In this document: piece after piece, positions 42,601 through 52,044 of the stretch
Layout of the letters: each line of letters begins with the position of its first letter
How positions within the stretch are numbered: position 1 is the first letter of the stretch
NCBI GenBank assembly: GCA_905221605.1
Contig: CAJNDS010000253.1
Span: 64,001-128,000 of the forward strand
DNA from: Symbiodinium natans
Taxonomy: Eukaryota > Sar > Dinophyceae > Suessiales > Symbiodiniaceae
DNA length: 64,000 bases
Reading direction: 5' to 3'
Made by a program: the position numbers and the translations under genes
The notes under the pieces: model-generated
The model's input: only the letters and a program-made list of their open reading frames with translations
Told to the model about the DNA's origin: nothing
The model's database searches: none

Positions 42601-42767
42601 TTAGGGTTTAGGGGTTCTGGGTTCCCTTCTAAAGAAACCAACCCCAAAAAAGGGTGCCCTTGGGAAAATAATGGCTACCAAGGCAGGGTCTCGCAGGGGA
42701 CCCCTCCGAGTGCAAGCGGGTATCCTCCCTCGCACTTCCGGACGGCTATGTCACCATCGCGATGTGA
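39660..42767 (+). CDS. Dinoflagellate-type ankyrin-repeat protein (FVSHQW / WYDYFSVPQ family)
   Basis: Exons that join cleanly: 40035-40135, 40283-40486, 40619-41191, 41391-41498, 41643-41775, 41927-42024, 42154-42285, 42386-42520 and 42683-42767 (stop TGA). An earlier exon (about 39670-39791) reads MARGIAGFVSHQWG. Domain order: FVSHQW segment; LWYDYFSVPQLEKREGHA; a middle region; ankyrin repeats GWGPLHYAALSGSAPLLQGL, HNMAARLLIAGRADLEG, IHYACMNDNVEGVR and ALQSAHYEAAAALIAAGARL. The tail ends LPDGYVTIAM. Ankyrin repeats bind proteins; substrate unknown. Frames at about 39750 and 40053 seem shifted by one base relative to the family pattern, so the 5' part may be broken or carry read errors. Confidence 0.8.
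39794..39900. mobile_element. MITE family B, left half
   Basis: CCTGGAGGTTCATGGTACTC with GAGTTATAACTGTACTTCTA inside. The right end is missing or replaced by CCCTAAA repeats. It starts exactly at the inferred donor GCAG|GTACC of the ankyrin gene. Confidence 0.6.
40136..40282 (+). mobile_element. Introner-like element, family A, copy 3 (ankyrin intron)
   Basis: CAG|GTAGG...GTCAG|GTTC. The family A core is at 40199-40275 (GTAACATTTTACATG, AAGGGTACTTAAACCC, CATAAGGAATAA, ATCTCAACCATGAG), preceded by TTTAGGG units. Confidence 0.8.
40487..40618 (+). repeat. Ankyrin intron with GTCGAGG duplication
   Basis: GTCGAG|GTGGCGGGG and GTCGAG|GCGGGG flank it. It contains a G-run and four TTTAGGG units at its 3' end. 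Confidence 0.7.
41192..41390 (+). repeat. Intron made almost purely of CCCTAAA repeats
   Basis: 199 bp: TTTTACAG|GCAGAAA, then 26 CCCTAAA-type units (one CCTTAAA) and AAACAG|GCACAAC. ACAGGCA is duplicated at both ends and supplies the GC donor and the CAG|GC acceptor. Joining gives ALFYRHNMAARLL. Confidence 0.9.
41499..41642 (+). mobile_element. Introner-like element, family D, copy 1
   Basis: GC donor (CCG|GCGCCCTGGTAGCCC), end CCTAG|GCTCC. Shares CTGGTAGCCCAG, CCCAGTGGC, TTCTGGGTTCCCTT and GAGGGTGCCCTT with 42521-42682. CTGGTAGC and GAGCTACC are inverted ends. Confidence 0.75.
41776..41926 (+). mobile_element. Introner-like element, family C, copy 1
   Basis: CTG|GAGCC (GA donor) to CTAAG|GAGC; GAGC duplicated. 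The ends CTTAGTAGCTGAGTGAGT and ACTCAGCAACTAAG are inverted repeats. The matching element is at 62742-62843. CCCTAAA units occupy the middle. Confidence 0.8.
42025..42153 (+). mobile_element. Introner-like element, family E, copy 1
   Basis: CCA|GTGGCTAGGACCCGGAGTA to GGGTCTAG|GTGG; GTGG duplicated. GGCTAGGACCC and GGGTCTAG are inverted ends. Confidence 0.8.
42286..42385 (+). mobile_element. 100-bp ankyrin intron with inverted ends
   Basis: GAAT is duplicated (AT|GAATCTTAGGG, AGAG|GAATGCC), giving a GA donor. The ends CTTAGG.ATACTTGG and TCCTAGGATTCCAAG are inverted repeats with mismatches. Confidence 0.65.
42521..42682 (+). mobile_element. Introner-like element, family D, copy 2, with TTTAGGG inside
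   Basis: GTGAA|GCAACCTGGTAGCCC to GGCTACCAAG|GCAGG. The ends CCTGGTAGCC and GGCTACCA are inverted repeats. Nine TTTAGGG units sit inside at 42547-42613. Confidence 0.8.
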
Positions 42768-42795
42768 CTTCAGTCACCGTGTTTGCAATGATTCA

Positions 42796-42910
42796 CTAGG
42801 ACCCAGAGTAGGCCCTTGTTCCCCTTTTCTAGGGTTTAGGTTTCCTTATATGTAGCCAGTTTAGACCACAAAGGGTACCCCGAGGATTCCTGGGTTACTC
42901 TTGGGTCTAG
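42796..42910. mobile_element. Family E element, copy 2, downstream of ankyrin stop
   Basis: CTAGGACCCAGAGTAGGCCC to GGGTTACTCTTGGGTCTAG. It lies 28 bp past the stop codon, in the 3' UTR or just beyond, so this family is not confined to coding-region introns. Confidence 0.75.
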
Positions 42911-43029
42911 ATGATGTTGTTGTCTCACGCATGGTCTCACTCTACAAACTGAGTCCAAGACTCAGACGTTTTTCCATCCAGCCCCCCCAGACCCTTGTGA
43001 TGCGAGCGGGTGCAAGGACTCTTTGAGGG

Positions 43030-44095
43030 GTTTGTGAACCCTAAACCCTAAACCCTAAACCCTGAACCCTCAACCCTCAACCCTAAAACCCCAAGCCTTT
43101 TCACCTCCCGGACCCCTGAACCCTAAACGCCTCGACTGTGAAGCCTAAACGTCAAACCCCAAACCCTCAACCCTAAACCCCTGAAGCCCCACTGGCCCCA
43201 ACCCGAGCCTCCGAAGCCTCAAGCCACAGCCCCCCAAAGGCCCCTACATCGAACGCCCCGAAAGCCGCCTCAAGCCCAAGACCTCAACCCGAAGAATCCT
43301 AAACCCCGAATCCTAGACCCCAAACCCCTAAACTCCCAAGCCCCCCGACCAGGCCGGGTGGGAATATTTTAAATACCAACATAAACCCTGCCCTAAGCCC
43401 GAACCCTAAACCCTAAACCCTAAACCCTCAACCCTAAAACCTAGACCCTAAACCCTAGACCCTAAGCCCTAGACCCTAAGCCCTAGACCCTAGACCCTAG
43501 ACCCTAAACCCTAAACCCTAAACCCTAAACCCTAAACCCTAAACCCTAAACCCTAAACCCTAAACCTCGCCTGACATCCCATTCGGCTTCACACCCTAGA
43601 CCTCAAGCCCTCGTTGTGGCCGAGGAAGCCCCAGTGCCATTGCAGAAACCAAGGACCGACGGGGATCAACCGGGTTAAAGACGTAAAGTTTTAGGGTTCA
43701 GGGTTCAGGGTTCAGGGTTTAGGGTTTAGGGTTTAGGGTTTAGGGTTGAGGGTTTAGGGTTTAGGGTTCAGGGTTGAGGGCCCTAGGGGACCCTTCTAGC
43801 GAGGTCACTCCCTAGAAGCAGCGAAAAAACAATTAACATATGGGAAGAGGGGACAGGGGAGGGGCCTAAACCCCGTGAAAGCTATAAAAAACCCACCCAA
43901 AACCCTGTACAACTCTATACCCCCACGCCCCAAGCCCTCAACTCATCAGCCCGAACTCCCCAAGACTCGCATCAAACCTAGACATCTAGCATGGTTTAGG
44001 GTTTAGGGGTTTGGGGGTTTAGGGTTTTCCCCCTCAACGATATGGTGCAACTCCGAAACTAGTAGCAGTCTTGGGTAAACGCTACTGGGAGGGGG
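43030..44095. repeat. Spacer of CCCTAAA variants
   Basis: Degenerate units at 43030-43350 and cleaner ones at 43400-43565, TTTAGGG units at 43690-43775. No gene seen. Confidence 0.6.
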
Positions 44096-44099
44096 GGGG

Positions 44100-44283
44100 G
44101 TTTCATGTTACTGATGAACCAATTGTAATTGCACATATAATTGTACTTATCACCATATTGGGGCACTTAAGGGGCTTATAAGTACAGTCATATTTGGTTA
44201 ATAAGCACAGTTAGAATTGGTTCATAATTAGTTTTAAGTACAGTTATAATATAATTGGTTAGTGAGTTCCATGAACCTCCAAG
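44100..44283. mobile_element. MITE family B, long diverged copy
   Basis: Right end GTTCCATGAACCTCCAAG is intact; the left end is reduced to TTTCATGTTACTGATGAACC. The interior repeats TTAAGTACAGTTATA-type words three times. Confidence 0.6.
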
Positions 44284-44339
44284 TCAGCAGTGGCACGCAG
44301 GTCACCCGCAAAAACACCCTAAACCCTAAACTCTACAAA

Positions 44340-44516
44340 ACCCTAAACCCTAAACCCTAAACCCTAAACCCTAAACCCTAAACCCTAAACCCTAAACCCT
44401 AAACCCTAAACCCTAAACCCTAAACCCTAAACCCTAAACCCTAAACCCTAAACCCTAAACCCTAAACCCTAAACCCTAAACCCTAAACCCTAAACCCTAA
44501 ACCCTAAACCCTAAAC
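44340..44516 (+). repeat. CCCTAAA array
   Basis: About 25 uninterrupted units. Confidence 0.9.
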
Positions 44517-44559
44517 CGCGTTTCATTACGAGCAGCTCGTACAATAATCCTTCACCCTT

Positions 44560-45055
44560 CGCAGTGAAAAAAATCAGACGAAAGCATGGCTTTCAGGCAC
44601 CAAAAAGGACCCTGAAAAGGGAAAGAAAGCCCCCGAAAAGTACCGGCGGGAGACCCCCAAATGCCCCCAAAAGGCACCGGGAGGCCCAAAAACCGAGAAG
44701 TAAGCTCGCGAACAGGTCGGAAGCAGGCGGGGCGAGGAAACGAACCGGGAGGTGAGCAAAAGCAGAGCGGCGCGAGTGGAGTGGGCAAGGCAGGTGGGGC
44801 GAGTAACTCAAATGCCCTGTCTTGCCAACCCACAGCAGGTCGGGCAAATGGGTGGAAACGGGCAGGTGGGGCGAACAGGTGTGGCGAGCAAAAGCAAAAG
44901 CTCCAAGGCCTTTAGCCAGGTGGGGCGAGCAGGTGGGACGAGCAGCAAAAACTCAAAGAGGCCTTTAACCAGATGGGGCGCCTTTAACAAGGTGGGGCGA
45001 GCAGGTGGGGCGAGCAAAAGCAAAAACTCAAAGGCCTCAAAAGTTGAACCCCGAA
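44560..45055. repeat. Irregular repeat of GTGGGGCGAGCAAAAGC type
   Basis: Words GCAGGTGGGGCGAGCA, AAAGCAAAAACTCAAAG and GGCCTTTAACCAG recur at variable spacing. Open frames on both strands are repetitive and not gene-like. Confidence 0.7.
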
Positions 45056-45072
45056 CCCTATACAATTTCTGT

Positions 45073-45208
45073 AAACCCTAAACCCTAAACCCTAAACCCT
45101 AAACCCTAAACCCTAAACCCTAAACCCTAAACCCTAAACCCTAAACCCTAAACCCTAAACCCTAAACCCTAAACCCTAAACCCCAAACCCTAAACCCTAA
45201 ACCCTAAG
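45073..45208 (+). repeat. CCCTAAA array
   Basis: About 19 units with two variants. Confidence 0.9.
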
Positions 45209-45289
45209 CCCACGTGAGAGGTGTGTAGTCATTGCCCGAAACTCTGCCTCGTGCCAGGACGCCGCGGGTGTACGTCCAGCTGGTCTGAG

Positions 45290-46440
45290 GCTCGGAAGTT
45301 TAGGGCTTAGGGCTTAGGGTTTAGGGTTTGGGGTTTAGGGTTTAGGGTTTAGGGTTTAGGGCTTAGGGTTCCGGGTTAAGGGTTTAGGGTTTTGTCAAGG
45401 TTTTTAGAGGCTCACAGGGGCCCTAGCCCTGCAAAAGCCCTAGCCCCGCAGATTCCCCGAATCCGCCCCCGCCCCCCTCACCCTATCCCCGCGCCGCCCC
45501 CATCCCCGAAGACCCGAAACCCTAACCCCTAAACCCTAAACCCTAAACCCTAAACCCTGAACCCTGAACCCTAAACCCTAAACCCTGAACCCTGAACCCT
45601 GAACCCTAAACCCTAAACCCTGAACCCTGAACCCGAAACCCTAGGCTGAAGGCCACAGGCCTACCATGGAGCATGTGCAGTTGAGAACCAGGGGCCCGGG
45701 ACCCAGGGTTTCTTAGTTGAGGAGGGTTTCTAATTGAGTTCCGGGCTTGGGGTCTCTTTATTGAGGGTTTAGGGTTTAGGGTTTAGGGTTTGGGGTTTAG
45801 GGTTTAGGGTTTAGGGTGAGGTCAACATGACCTTTGTTTTGGGGGATGCTGGGGCTGCTTGGGGTTTGCACAGGGCCCTAAACCCTAGGTCCTAAACCTT
45901 AACCCCTAAACCCTAAACGTTTTCAGGCTGGAGGTTTTGTGTTGTTTGAGGTTTTGAGCGTAGTTCAGGGTGAGGGATGTGTGGAAGCTTGATGGTTCAG
46001 GGTTCAGGGGCTCAGGGGTTAGGGGTGCGGGATTCTGGATTTAGGGTTCAGAGTTTTGAGGGATGAGGGATTTTGGGGGTCTCTTGGCTGCCAGTTGAGA
46101 GCATGAAGTCCAGAACATACGATGGCCAGCCTTGTGTGTTGGCATCTCGTATTTCAAAAGTGGCTTGAACGAGGTGTATGGCATCGACACCCTAAACCCT
46201 AAACCCTACACCCTACACCCTACACCCTAAGCCCTAAACCCCAAACCCTAAACCCTAAACCCTAAACCCTAAACTCTAAACTCTAAAACCTAAAGGCCGA
46301 TACCTTCACCAGTGGTGACAAGATGCTTGGTATCGAGCCGCTTGGACTGCAGGTGCTTGCAAACTTGAAGCTTCGATGTTCCCCACCATACCCTGGAGCT
46401 ACCCTAAACCCTAAACCAGATAAAAAAACCTTAAACCCAA
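45290..46440. repeat. Spacer of telomere variants
   Basis: TTTAGGG at 45297-45390 and 45763-45815; CCCTAAA and CCCTGAA at 45520-45640; CCCTACA/CCCTAAA at 46190-46290. No gene supported. Confidence 0.6.
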
Positions 46441-46564
46441 AACTTACGAAGTCCGTGTAAGAGCGTTTGAAGGCGCTTGTGTGCTCATCTCAATGTCCTC
46501 TGTGGCTCAAACAACGACGTAGCTCCAAGAAGCACAGGCCTTCTGCCTTCTTAGAAGCATCAGA

Positions 46565-46804
46565 ATGCCTTGCTGCTTCTTTCACGACACCGCATATCCC
46601 GTGGGATATTTTTACTGCAGAGCACACTGCAAACGACTGGGAGCCGTGACATGTTACCTTGTGTGCTGGCAGTGTCGGCATGCTACCTGCGCCTTCTGCG
46701 GCAGAACAGGTTTCGTGAGAAGGCTGCGCGACATCGATGATTCCAGCTCAGATGATGAGCCTCAGGATCCCCAGTCTGGTGAGACGATTTCGTCAAGGAA
46801 GTGA
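46565..46804 (+). other. Cysteine-rich open frame of unknown nature
   Basis: 79 codons including FYCRAHCKRLGAVTCYLVCW, then QCRHATCAFCGRTGF and an acidic DDSSSDDEPQD stretch. Paired cysteines suggest a metal-binding fold. No start context or family match is convincing; it could be an exon of a gene in the 46440-48840 block. Confidence 0.35.
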
Positions 46805-46905
46805 GTTCATTGATACCTGGCATCTGCGCAGATGACACCTGACACGCCGTGAACGTCGGTACATTGACGACAACGTGCTTGCTGAGTTCTAGGGCTTCGG
46901 CTTCG
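46797..46905. repeat. Diverged half-copy of the 48.3-kb foldback arm
   Basis: GAGTTCATTGATACCTGGCA, GATGACACCTGACACG and GACAACGTGCTTGCTGAGTT match the left arm at 48361-48450. Confidence 0.75.
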
Positions 46906-47026
46906 GCTTCGTGTGTAGGAGGGAGTGGGCCTTCGATAGTGTGACCTTCACAAGCCCTACCCATGCGCCATACTCCGCCATACTCGCCACGTATACACCC
47001 TTCTACCTTGGCCACTTCCTCTTACA

Positions 47027-47145
47027 GGTAGACCCTTACATGGTCCCTTAATATGGTCCACTATGGTCCCTTACCTATGGGTTGTATAGGGTGTGTAAGG
47101 GGTCCCCATTTGAGGGCCAATACTAAGGGGCCATGTAACTACTCT
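47027..47145. mobile_element. MITE family H, uninterrupted copy
   Basis: GGTAGACCCTTACATGGTCC ... TTTGAGGGCCAATACTAAGG and the end GGCCATGTAACTAC. It is the reference for the split copy at 37771-37990. Confidence 0.7.
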
Positions 47146-47149
47146 AAGA

Positions 47150-48270
47150 GCAGCCGGCCAAACTAATTAGGTCCCAATGGCCATGGCTACGAGACGGCAA
47201 CTAAAGCTTGCACCCACGCGTTTGCCTTTAGATCCCGGATGTGCTGCAGAAAGGATGCGGGCTTCTGGGCTGTCGAGGCCTTCAGCGTGATCAGTAGACG
47301 TAGCAGCAATGTTTCTTGAGTGCTTTGCAGTGCTAGGTGCTATAAGATCGCATTTTGTAGCAATGTTTGTTTGCAGCTACAGACAAAGTTAAAGTTAGCG
47401 TTGCGTAGTGTGCAACGAAATTCAAGCCCTGAGCTCCAGACTGCTTGGAGTTGGTCCAAAAGAGTGCTCGGGTCGTCGGCCTCCGCAGTGCGAGCGAAGT
47501 CATGATTGCAACTGTCCTGCCTGAGCAGCGAGCAACTTGATAACCAGTCTGCTTGAAAAGGGACTGGCCACTGACACATGCGCGTGCAAGAGTTCCAAGG
47601 TTCTCTACCAGGAACCCTGATGTGGAGATGCGCTGCCCTCAGATCTATGTTGACTGGCTTTGGGCATCTGTTCTTTTTTTCCGAGGTGTTGCCAAACTTC
47701 AAGCAAGGATTTCAAGGCTTGTAGTGGTCGTGGACATCGCCGCAGTGGGTACAGTGCCGGGATCCCTTTTTTAGTCCAGGAAAGGAGTTGCAAGTGTTTT
47801 TTGATATGTTGTCGCTTGCTGTGTAGAAAGTATCTTTAGCTACTTGTCCGAGGGCTCGGCCCACTAGTAGGTTTCGTGTTTAGGATTTAGGGTTTAGGGT
47901 TTACGGTTCAGGGTTCAGAAGCACAGAAGCAGGTTTTCCGTTTGTTGTAATCATGCCAGCAAGCTTTTGCTGCTGAGGCTGGTTTTGTTGCACTCAGCGG
48001 CGGTATGGAGAAAAGCGGCTGCGCAAACTCCACCCAGCGGTTTTTCAGCAGAATGGGCAGATGCGATGACCTTCATCTCGCAATCCATGAGCGCCTCAGG
48101 GTCACAGATATCTTCGGAACTACCCTTCTTTGCTGCGCGCCGTGAATGGCGCCTTGAAGCTTGAGACAGTCCTCGCAGTCGGGTCACCTGGTCATTTTCT
48201 TTGGCGCAGAAGCAGGACTAGAGAGACTTGCCTGACAAGTTGCAATGACGTGTCGCTGTCGCTGCGCTGG
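47150..48270. other. Unique sequence without recognised gene
   Basis: Unlike most of the window it has almost no telomeric DNA (only 47880-47910). Short open frames on both strands lack family motifs. Confidence 0.5.
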
Positions 48271-48640
48271 CCACCAGATTCGAGTTACTCTGCGTGCCAG
48301 TGTCCTTTCATTTCCCAGACTTCGCTTGGAAAGTGACTTTCCAGACTTCGGCTGGGAAGTGAGTTCATTGATATTGACGTCTGGCATTTGCGCATATGAC
48401 ATCTGACGTGCACTGAACATCTGTACATTGACAACGTGCTTGCTGAGTTTTAGGGTTGTCAATGCACCGCTTGACGTGTGCATTGACAACCCTAAAACTC
48501 AGCAAGCACGTTGTCAATGTACAGATGTTCAGTGCATGTCAGATGTCATATGCGCAAATGCCAGATGTCAATGTCAATGAACTCACCTCCCAAGCGAAGT
48601 CTGGGCAATGTAAGGACACTGGCACGCAGATCTGGTAGAG
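48271..48640. repeat. Long foldback (hairpin) element
   Basis: Left arm about 48275-48466, 12-nt loop at 48467-48478, right arm 48479-48637. The innermost 60 bases (GGTTGTCAATGCA / TGCATTGACAACC outward through CTCAGCAAGCACGTTGTCAA) pair nearly perfectly. Outer parts (TCTGCGTGCCAGTGTCCTT / AAGGACACTGGCACGCAGA) also pair. The left arm has an extra 30-40 bp segment with a local duplication (CAGACTTCG.TTGG.AAGTGA). Confidence 0.9.
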
Positions 48641-48846
48641 GAATGACTGCAAAAGATGAACGACTGTCAGAACCGCATATAGAGGCAAGTCTATTGAGGC
48701 AACTCCAGGACCGTGGGATCAATGGCTTCTGCAGATGGTGTCTATACGATTTACCTCGTGCTCAGCCATGCTCGCCAAAACACTCCACTTTGCACTGCAC
48801 GCAGCTGCAGCAAGATGCCGGCGAGCTTTCCTTTGGATCCTCCTAG
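48641..48846 (+). other. Open frame after foldback, unknown
   Basis: Reads MTAKDERLSEPHIEASLLRQ, then DRGINGFCRWCLYDLPRAQP. It opens directly behind the hairpin. Function unknown; may be chance. Confidence 0.25.
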
Positions 48847-49079
48847 GGTTTGGGTTTAGTTCGAGTTCCGGGTTTGTAGCGTTTAGGATGTAGGGTTTTA
48901 TGAAAGTTCCGGGTGTAGCTGTGTTTTTCAGAGGGTGCCGGGGCCAACTCAGATTCGGCTCGGAGTTTCGAAAAGAAGCGTCGTGAAGAGTCCAGTCCTC
49001 TGCAATTGCCTACTGCGAGCTTCGTCGTGACCTGCATTCCCTGGCATGGCAGCCCATGTCACCCCACGAAGCACACTCT

Positions 49080-49785
49080 CCCCGCAAAACGCCTTTTGGG
49101 TTTAGGGTTTAGGGTTTAAGGTTTAAGGTTTAGGCTTTAGGGTTTAGGGTTCAGGGTTTAGGGTTTAGTTTAGGACTAGTTTAGTAGTAAGCCGAGCGAC
49201 TTGGAATTGCACGAATGTGTAGGATTTAGGGACTGGTTCCGAGTTTGTATAGGGCTTAAACCCATAAGAACACAAACCCCATAAGAACCGTAAACCCCAT
49301 AAACCCCATAAACCCCATAAACCCCATAAACCCCATAAACCCCATAAACCCCATAAACCCCATGAACCCCATGAACCTCATAAACCCCACAAACCCCATA
49401 AACCCCATAAACCCTCGACCCTCAACCCTCAACCCTCAACCCTAAACCCAAACCCTAAACCCTAGACCCTAGACCCTAAACCCTAAACCCTAGACCCTAA
49501 GCCCTAGACCCTCAACCCTCAACTCTCAACCCTAAACCCTAACCCTAAACCCTAAACCCATGAAACTTAGGGTTGATGTCCCAATGTCCCCCTATGCCTA
49601 ACGCTGGTCCGTAGCAGGGAATGAGGTACAAAGGGCCCTAAAACCCTAAACCTTAAGCCCCAAAACCCTACACCCGAAACCCGAAACCCTAAACCCTAAA
49701 CCCTAAACCCTAAACCCTAAGCCCTAAACCCTAAACCCTAAACCCTAAACCCTAAACCCTAAACCCTAAACCCTAAACCCTAAAC
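49080..49785. repeat. Spacer with (CCCCATAAA)n and CCCTAAA arrays
   Basis: A 9-bp variant CCCCATAAA runs at 49290-49410; CCCTAGA/CCCTAAA variants at 49420-49560; CCCTAAA at 49685-49786. Confidence 0.75.
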
Positions 49786-49786
49786 C

Positions 49787-49935
49787 CACTATATATACAT
49801 ATAATTTCATAAATAAATAAATATAGATACATGAATAAATAAATATATAGAGATATATAAAAAAGTAAATAAATAAATACATAAATAAATAAATATAAAT
49901 AAGTAATATATATATATATATATATTACACACACA
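49787..49935. repeat. AT-rich microsatellite (AAAT/TA)n
   Basis: AAATAAATAAATA and TATATATA runs, followed by CTTCCCTCATTCCTTACTAA at 49970-49989 as in the first OPT intron. Confidence 0.85.
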
Positions 49936-50255
49936 TACATATATAGGAGGGATACAGAAGGTACCGGCTTCCCTCATTCCTTACTAAGAGCCCGTAAGAT
50001 ACCCTTTGTCGGATCCCGGGTTTTTGAAAACGACATGCTTCGCCGCGCCGTTTCAAGCTGCAGGAAAGCCCAAAGAGCCTCATTCCCACAGACGCAGCAC
50101 AGCCTTCAGGATTCAGGGCGCAGGGCCTGAACCCTTCCGCAGTCAAGGTTCAGGGCTGAGGCTTGTTGAAGGGTTTGGGTTAAGGGCATGGTCCCTTGCG
50201 TAGCCGGCCTTTGATTGTCAGGAAAGTGCCTCAACACCTAGCAATCGCTGAAGGG

Positions 50256-50330
50256 ATGGGCAACTGCCAATGCTTCGAAGGCTTCGGGAAGCCTGCGAAG
50301 AAGGATCCGAGATTTGGGGAGTTTTGCTAA
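50256..50330 (+). other. Possible first exon with N-myristoylation-like start
   Basis: MGNCQCFEGFGKPAKKDPRF then a stop within 6 codons. Gly2 and Cys4/Cys6 with following lysines fit a lipid-modified N-terminus. It could be a first exon of a gene that continues downstream, for instance the one at 52045, but no join is proved. Confidence 0.35.
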
Positions 50331-50523
50331 TGGAGCCGAAAGAATCGCCGGCAACCTATCCCACTACAAACCCTTGTGCTATCTTGTGCTAGAAGGCACC
50401 CCAAATGCCTGTTCAATAACAAGGCCCAAGGAACTACCATAAACCCTAAACCCTAAACCCTAAACCCTAAACCCTAAACACTCTCTAACCTATGTATATT
50501 TAAAAGCTAATGGATTCGCGGTT

Positions 50524-50995
50524 TTCCATTAAAATTTTCCGGACAAGCACCAAAAATTCCCGGACAAGCACCAAACATTCCCGGACAAGCACCAAAAATT
50601 CCCGGACAAGCACCAACACTTCCCGGACAAGCAACAATTCACGGCCAACCACCCAAAATTCCCGGACAAGCACCAACAATTCCCGGACAAGCACCAACAA
50701 TTTCCGGACAAAGCACCAACAATTCCCGGACAAAGCACCAAAAATTTCCGGACAAGCACCAAAAATTCCCGGACAAGCACCAAAAATTCCCGGACCAGCA
50801 CCAAACATTTCCGGACAAGCACCAAAAATTCCCGGACAAGCACCAAACATTTCCGGACAAGCGCCAAAAATTTCCGGACAAGCACCAAAAATTTCCGGAC
50901 AAGCACCAAAAATTCCCGGACAAACACCAAAAATTCCCGGACGAGCACCAAAAATTCCCGGACAAGCACCAAAACTTCCCGGACAAGCACCGATG
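50524..50995. repeat. 21-bp minisatellite, about 22 copies
   Basis: Unit GGACAAGCACCAAAAATTCC plus C, with small variants (CAACAA, AACATT, TTTCC). Because 21 is a multiple of 3, all six frames tend to stay open; the + strand reads GQAPKIP repeats. Not a convincing gene. Confidence 0.9.
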
Positions 50996-51285
50996 GTCAA
51001 GGGTGGGGTGGGGTGGGGCCAGGCATGGCCATCAGGACTGGTTTTAGGGTTTAAGGCCTACTCTGGGCTGGCTTTAGGATTTAGGCCCCACTCTGGGCTG
51101 GCTTTAGGGCCTACTCTGGGCTGGCTTTAGGGTTTAGGGCCCAGCCTACTGAACCCAAAATTTTAAGGTTAAAACATAAAGTAAAATATTTTCACAATGT
51201 TATGGGATCCACTGGGTGGGTGGGTCGATATTCGACACCGGAGTAAGTAGCTCTACTAGTGAAATGCTTGGACTTGAGATGCTGA

Positions 51286-51450
51286 ACCCTAAACCCTAAA
51301 CCCTAAACCCTAAACCCGAAACCCTAAACCCTAAACCCTAAACCCTAAACCCTAAACCCTAAACCCTAAACCCTACACCCTACACCCTACACCCTACACC
51401 CTAAACCCTAAACCCTAAACCCTAAACCCTAAACCCTAAACCCTAAACCG
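51286..51450 (+). repeat. CCCTAAA array with CCCTACA block
   Basis: About 23 units, interrupted by five CCCTACA units (51375-51402). Confidence 0.9.
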
Positions 51451-51851
51451 ATTTCTTTGGGGCTTTGGCATTCGGTTTTGGGTTTAGGGCTCAGGGTGAT
51501 TTAGGGTTGTCGGTTTAGGGATGTTGGGGGTTGAGGGTTGTAGCTGTTGTTCAGGATGTTAGGTCTTCCAAGGTTTACGGTCTTTAAGGCCTAGGATTTG
51601 GGATTTCGAGCTGAGGGTTTGGGGTTTCGGTTGTAGGCTTCGCTGTGGGTCAGCAGGGTTGAAACTACGGCAACCCCTCACCCCTTCATGAGACTGCTGA
51701 ACGGTTGCTTGGGAGTTCGTGGTTGAGGGCTTCTGCAATTAGGGGTTAAGGGTAGGGTTTCTGGTTTAGGGTATAGGGTTCAAGGGCTGAGGGTCTAGGG
51801 TTTCGGGTTCAGGGTTCAGGGTTTCGGGTTAAGGTTTAGGATTTCGGGTTT

Positions 51852-52038
51852 TAGGGTTTTAGGGTTTTATGGTTTTAGGGTTTTAGGGTTTTAGGGTTTT
51901 AGGGTTTTAGGGTTTTAGGGTTTTAGGGTTTTAGGGTTTTAGGGTTTTAGGGTTTTAGGGTTTTAGGGTTTTAGGGTTTTAGGTTTTAGGGTTTTAGGGT
52001 TTTAGGGTTTTAGGGTTTTAGGGTTTTAGTGTTTTAGG
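51852..52038 (+). repeat. (TTTTAGGG)n octamer array
   Basis: About 23 copies of an 8-bp variant with one extra T, directly upstream of the first MDH exon found. Confidence 0.9.
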
Positions 52039-52044
52039 GTGCAG

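Noticed and set aside
44564-45081. Open frames with KSKSSKAFSQVGRAGG-type peptides
   Set aside because: Irregular GTGGGGCGAGCAAAAGC repeats; both strands are open.
50524-50995. CRISPR-like array
   Set aside because: The 21-bp units are directly tandem with no spacers, and the genome is eukaryotic.
50500-51130. 206-codon frame of GQAPKIP-type heptads, and minus-strand counterparts
   Set aside because: The 21-bp minisatellite keeps all frames open; variation between units is not biased to third positions.
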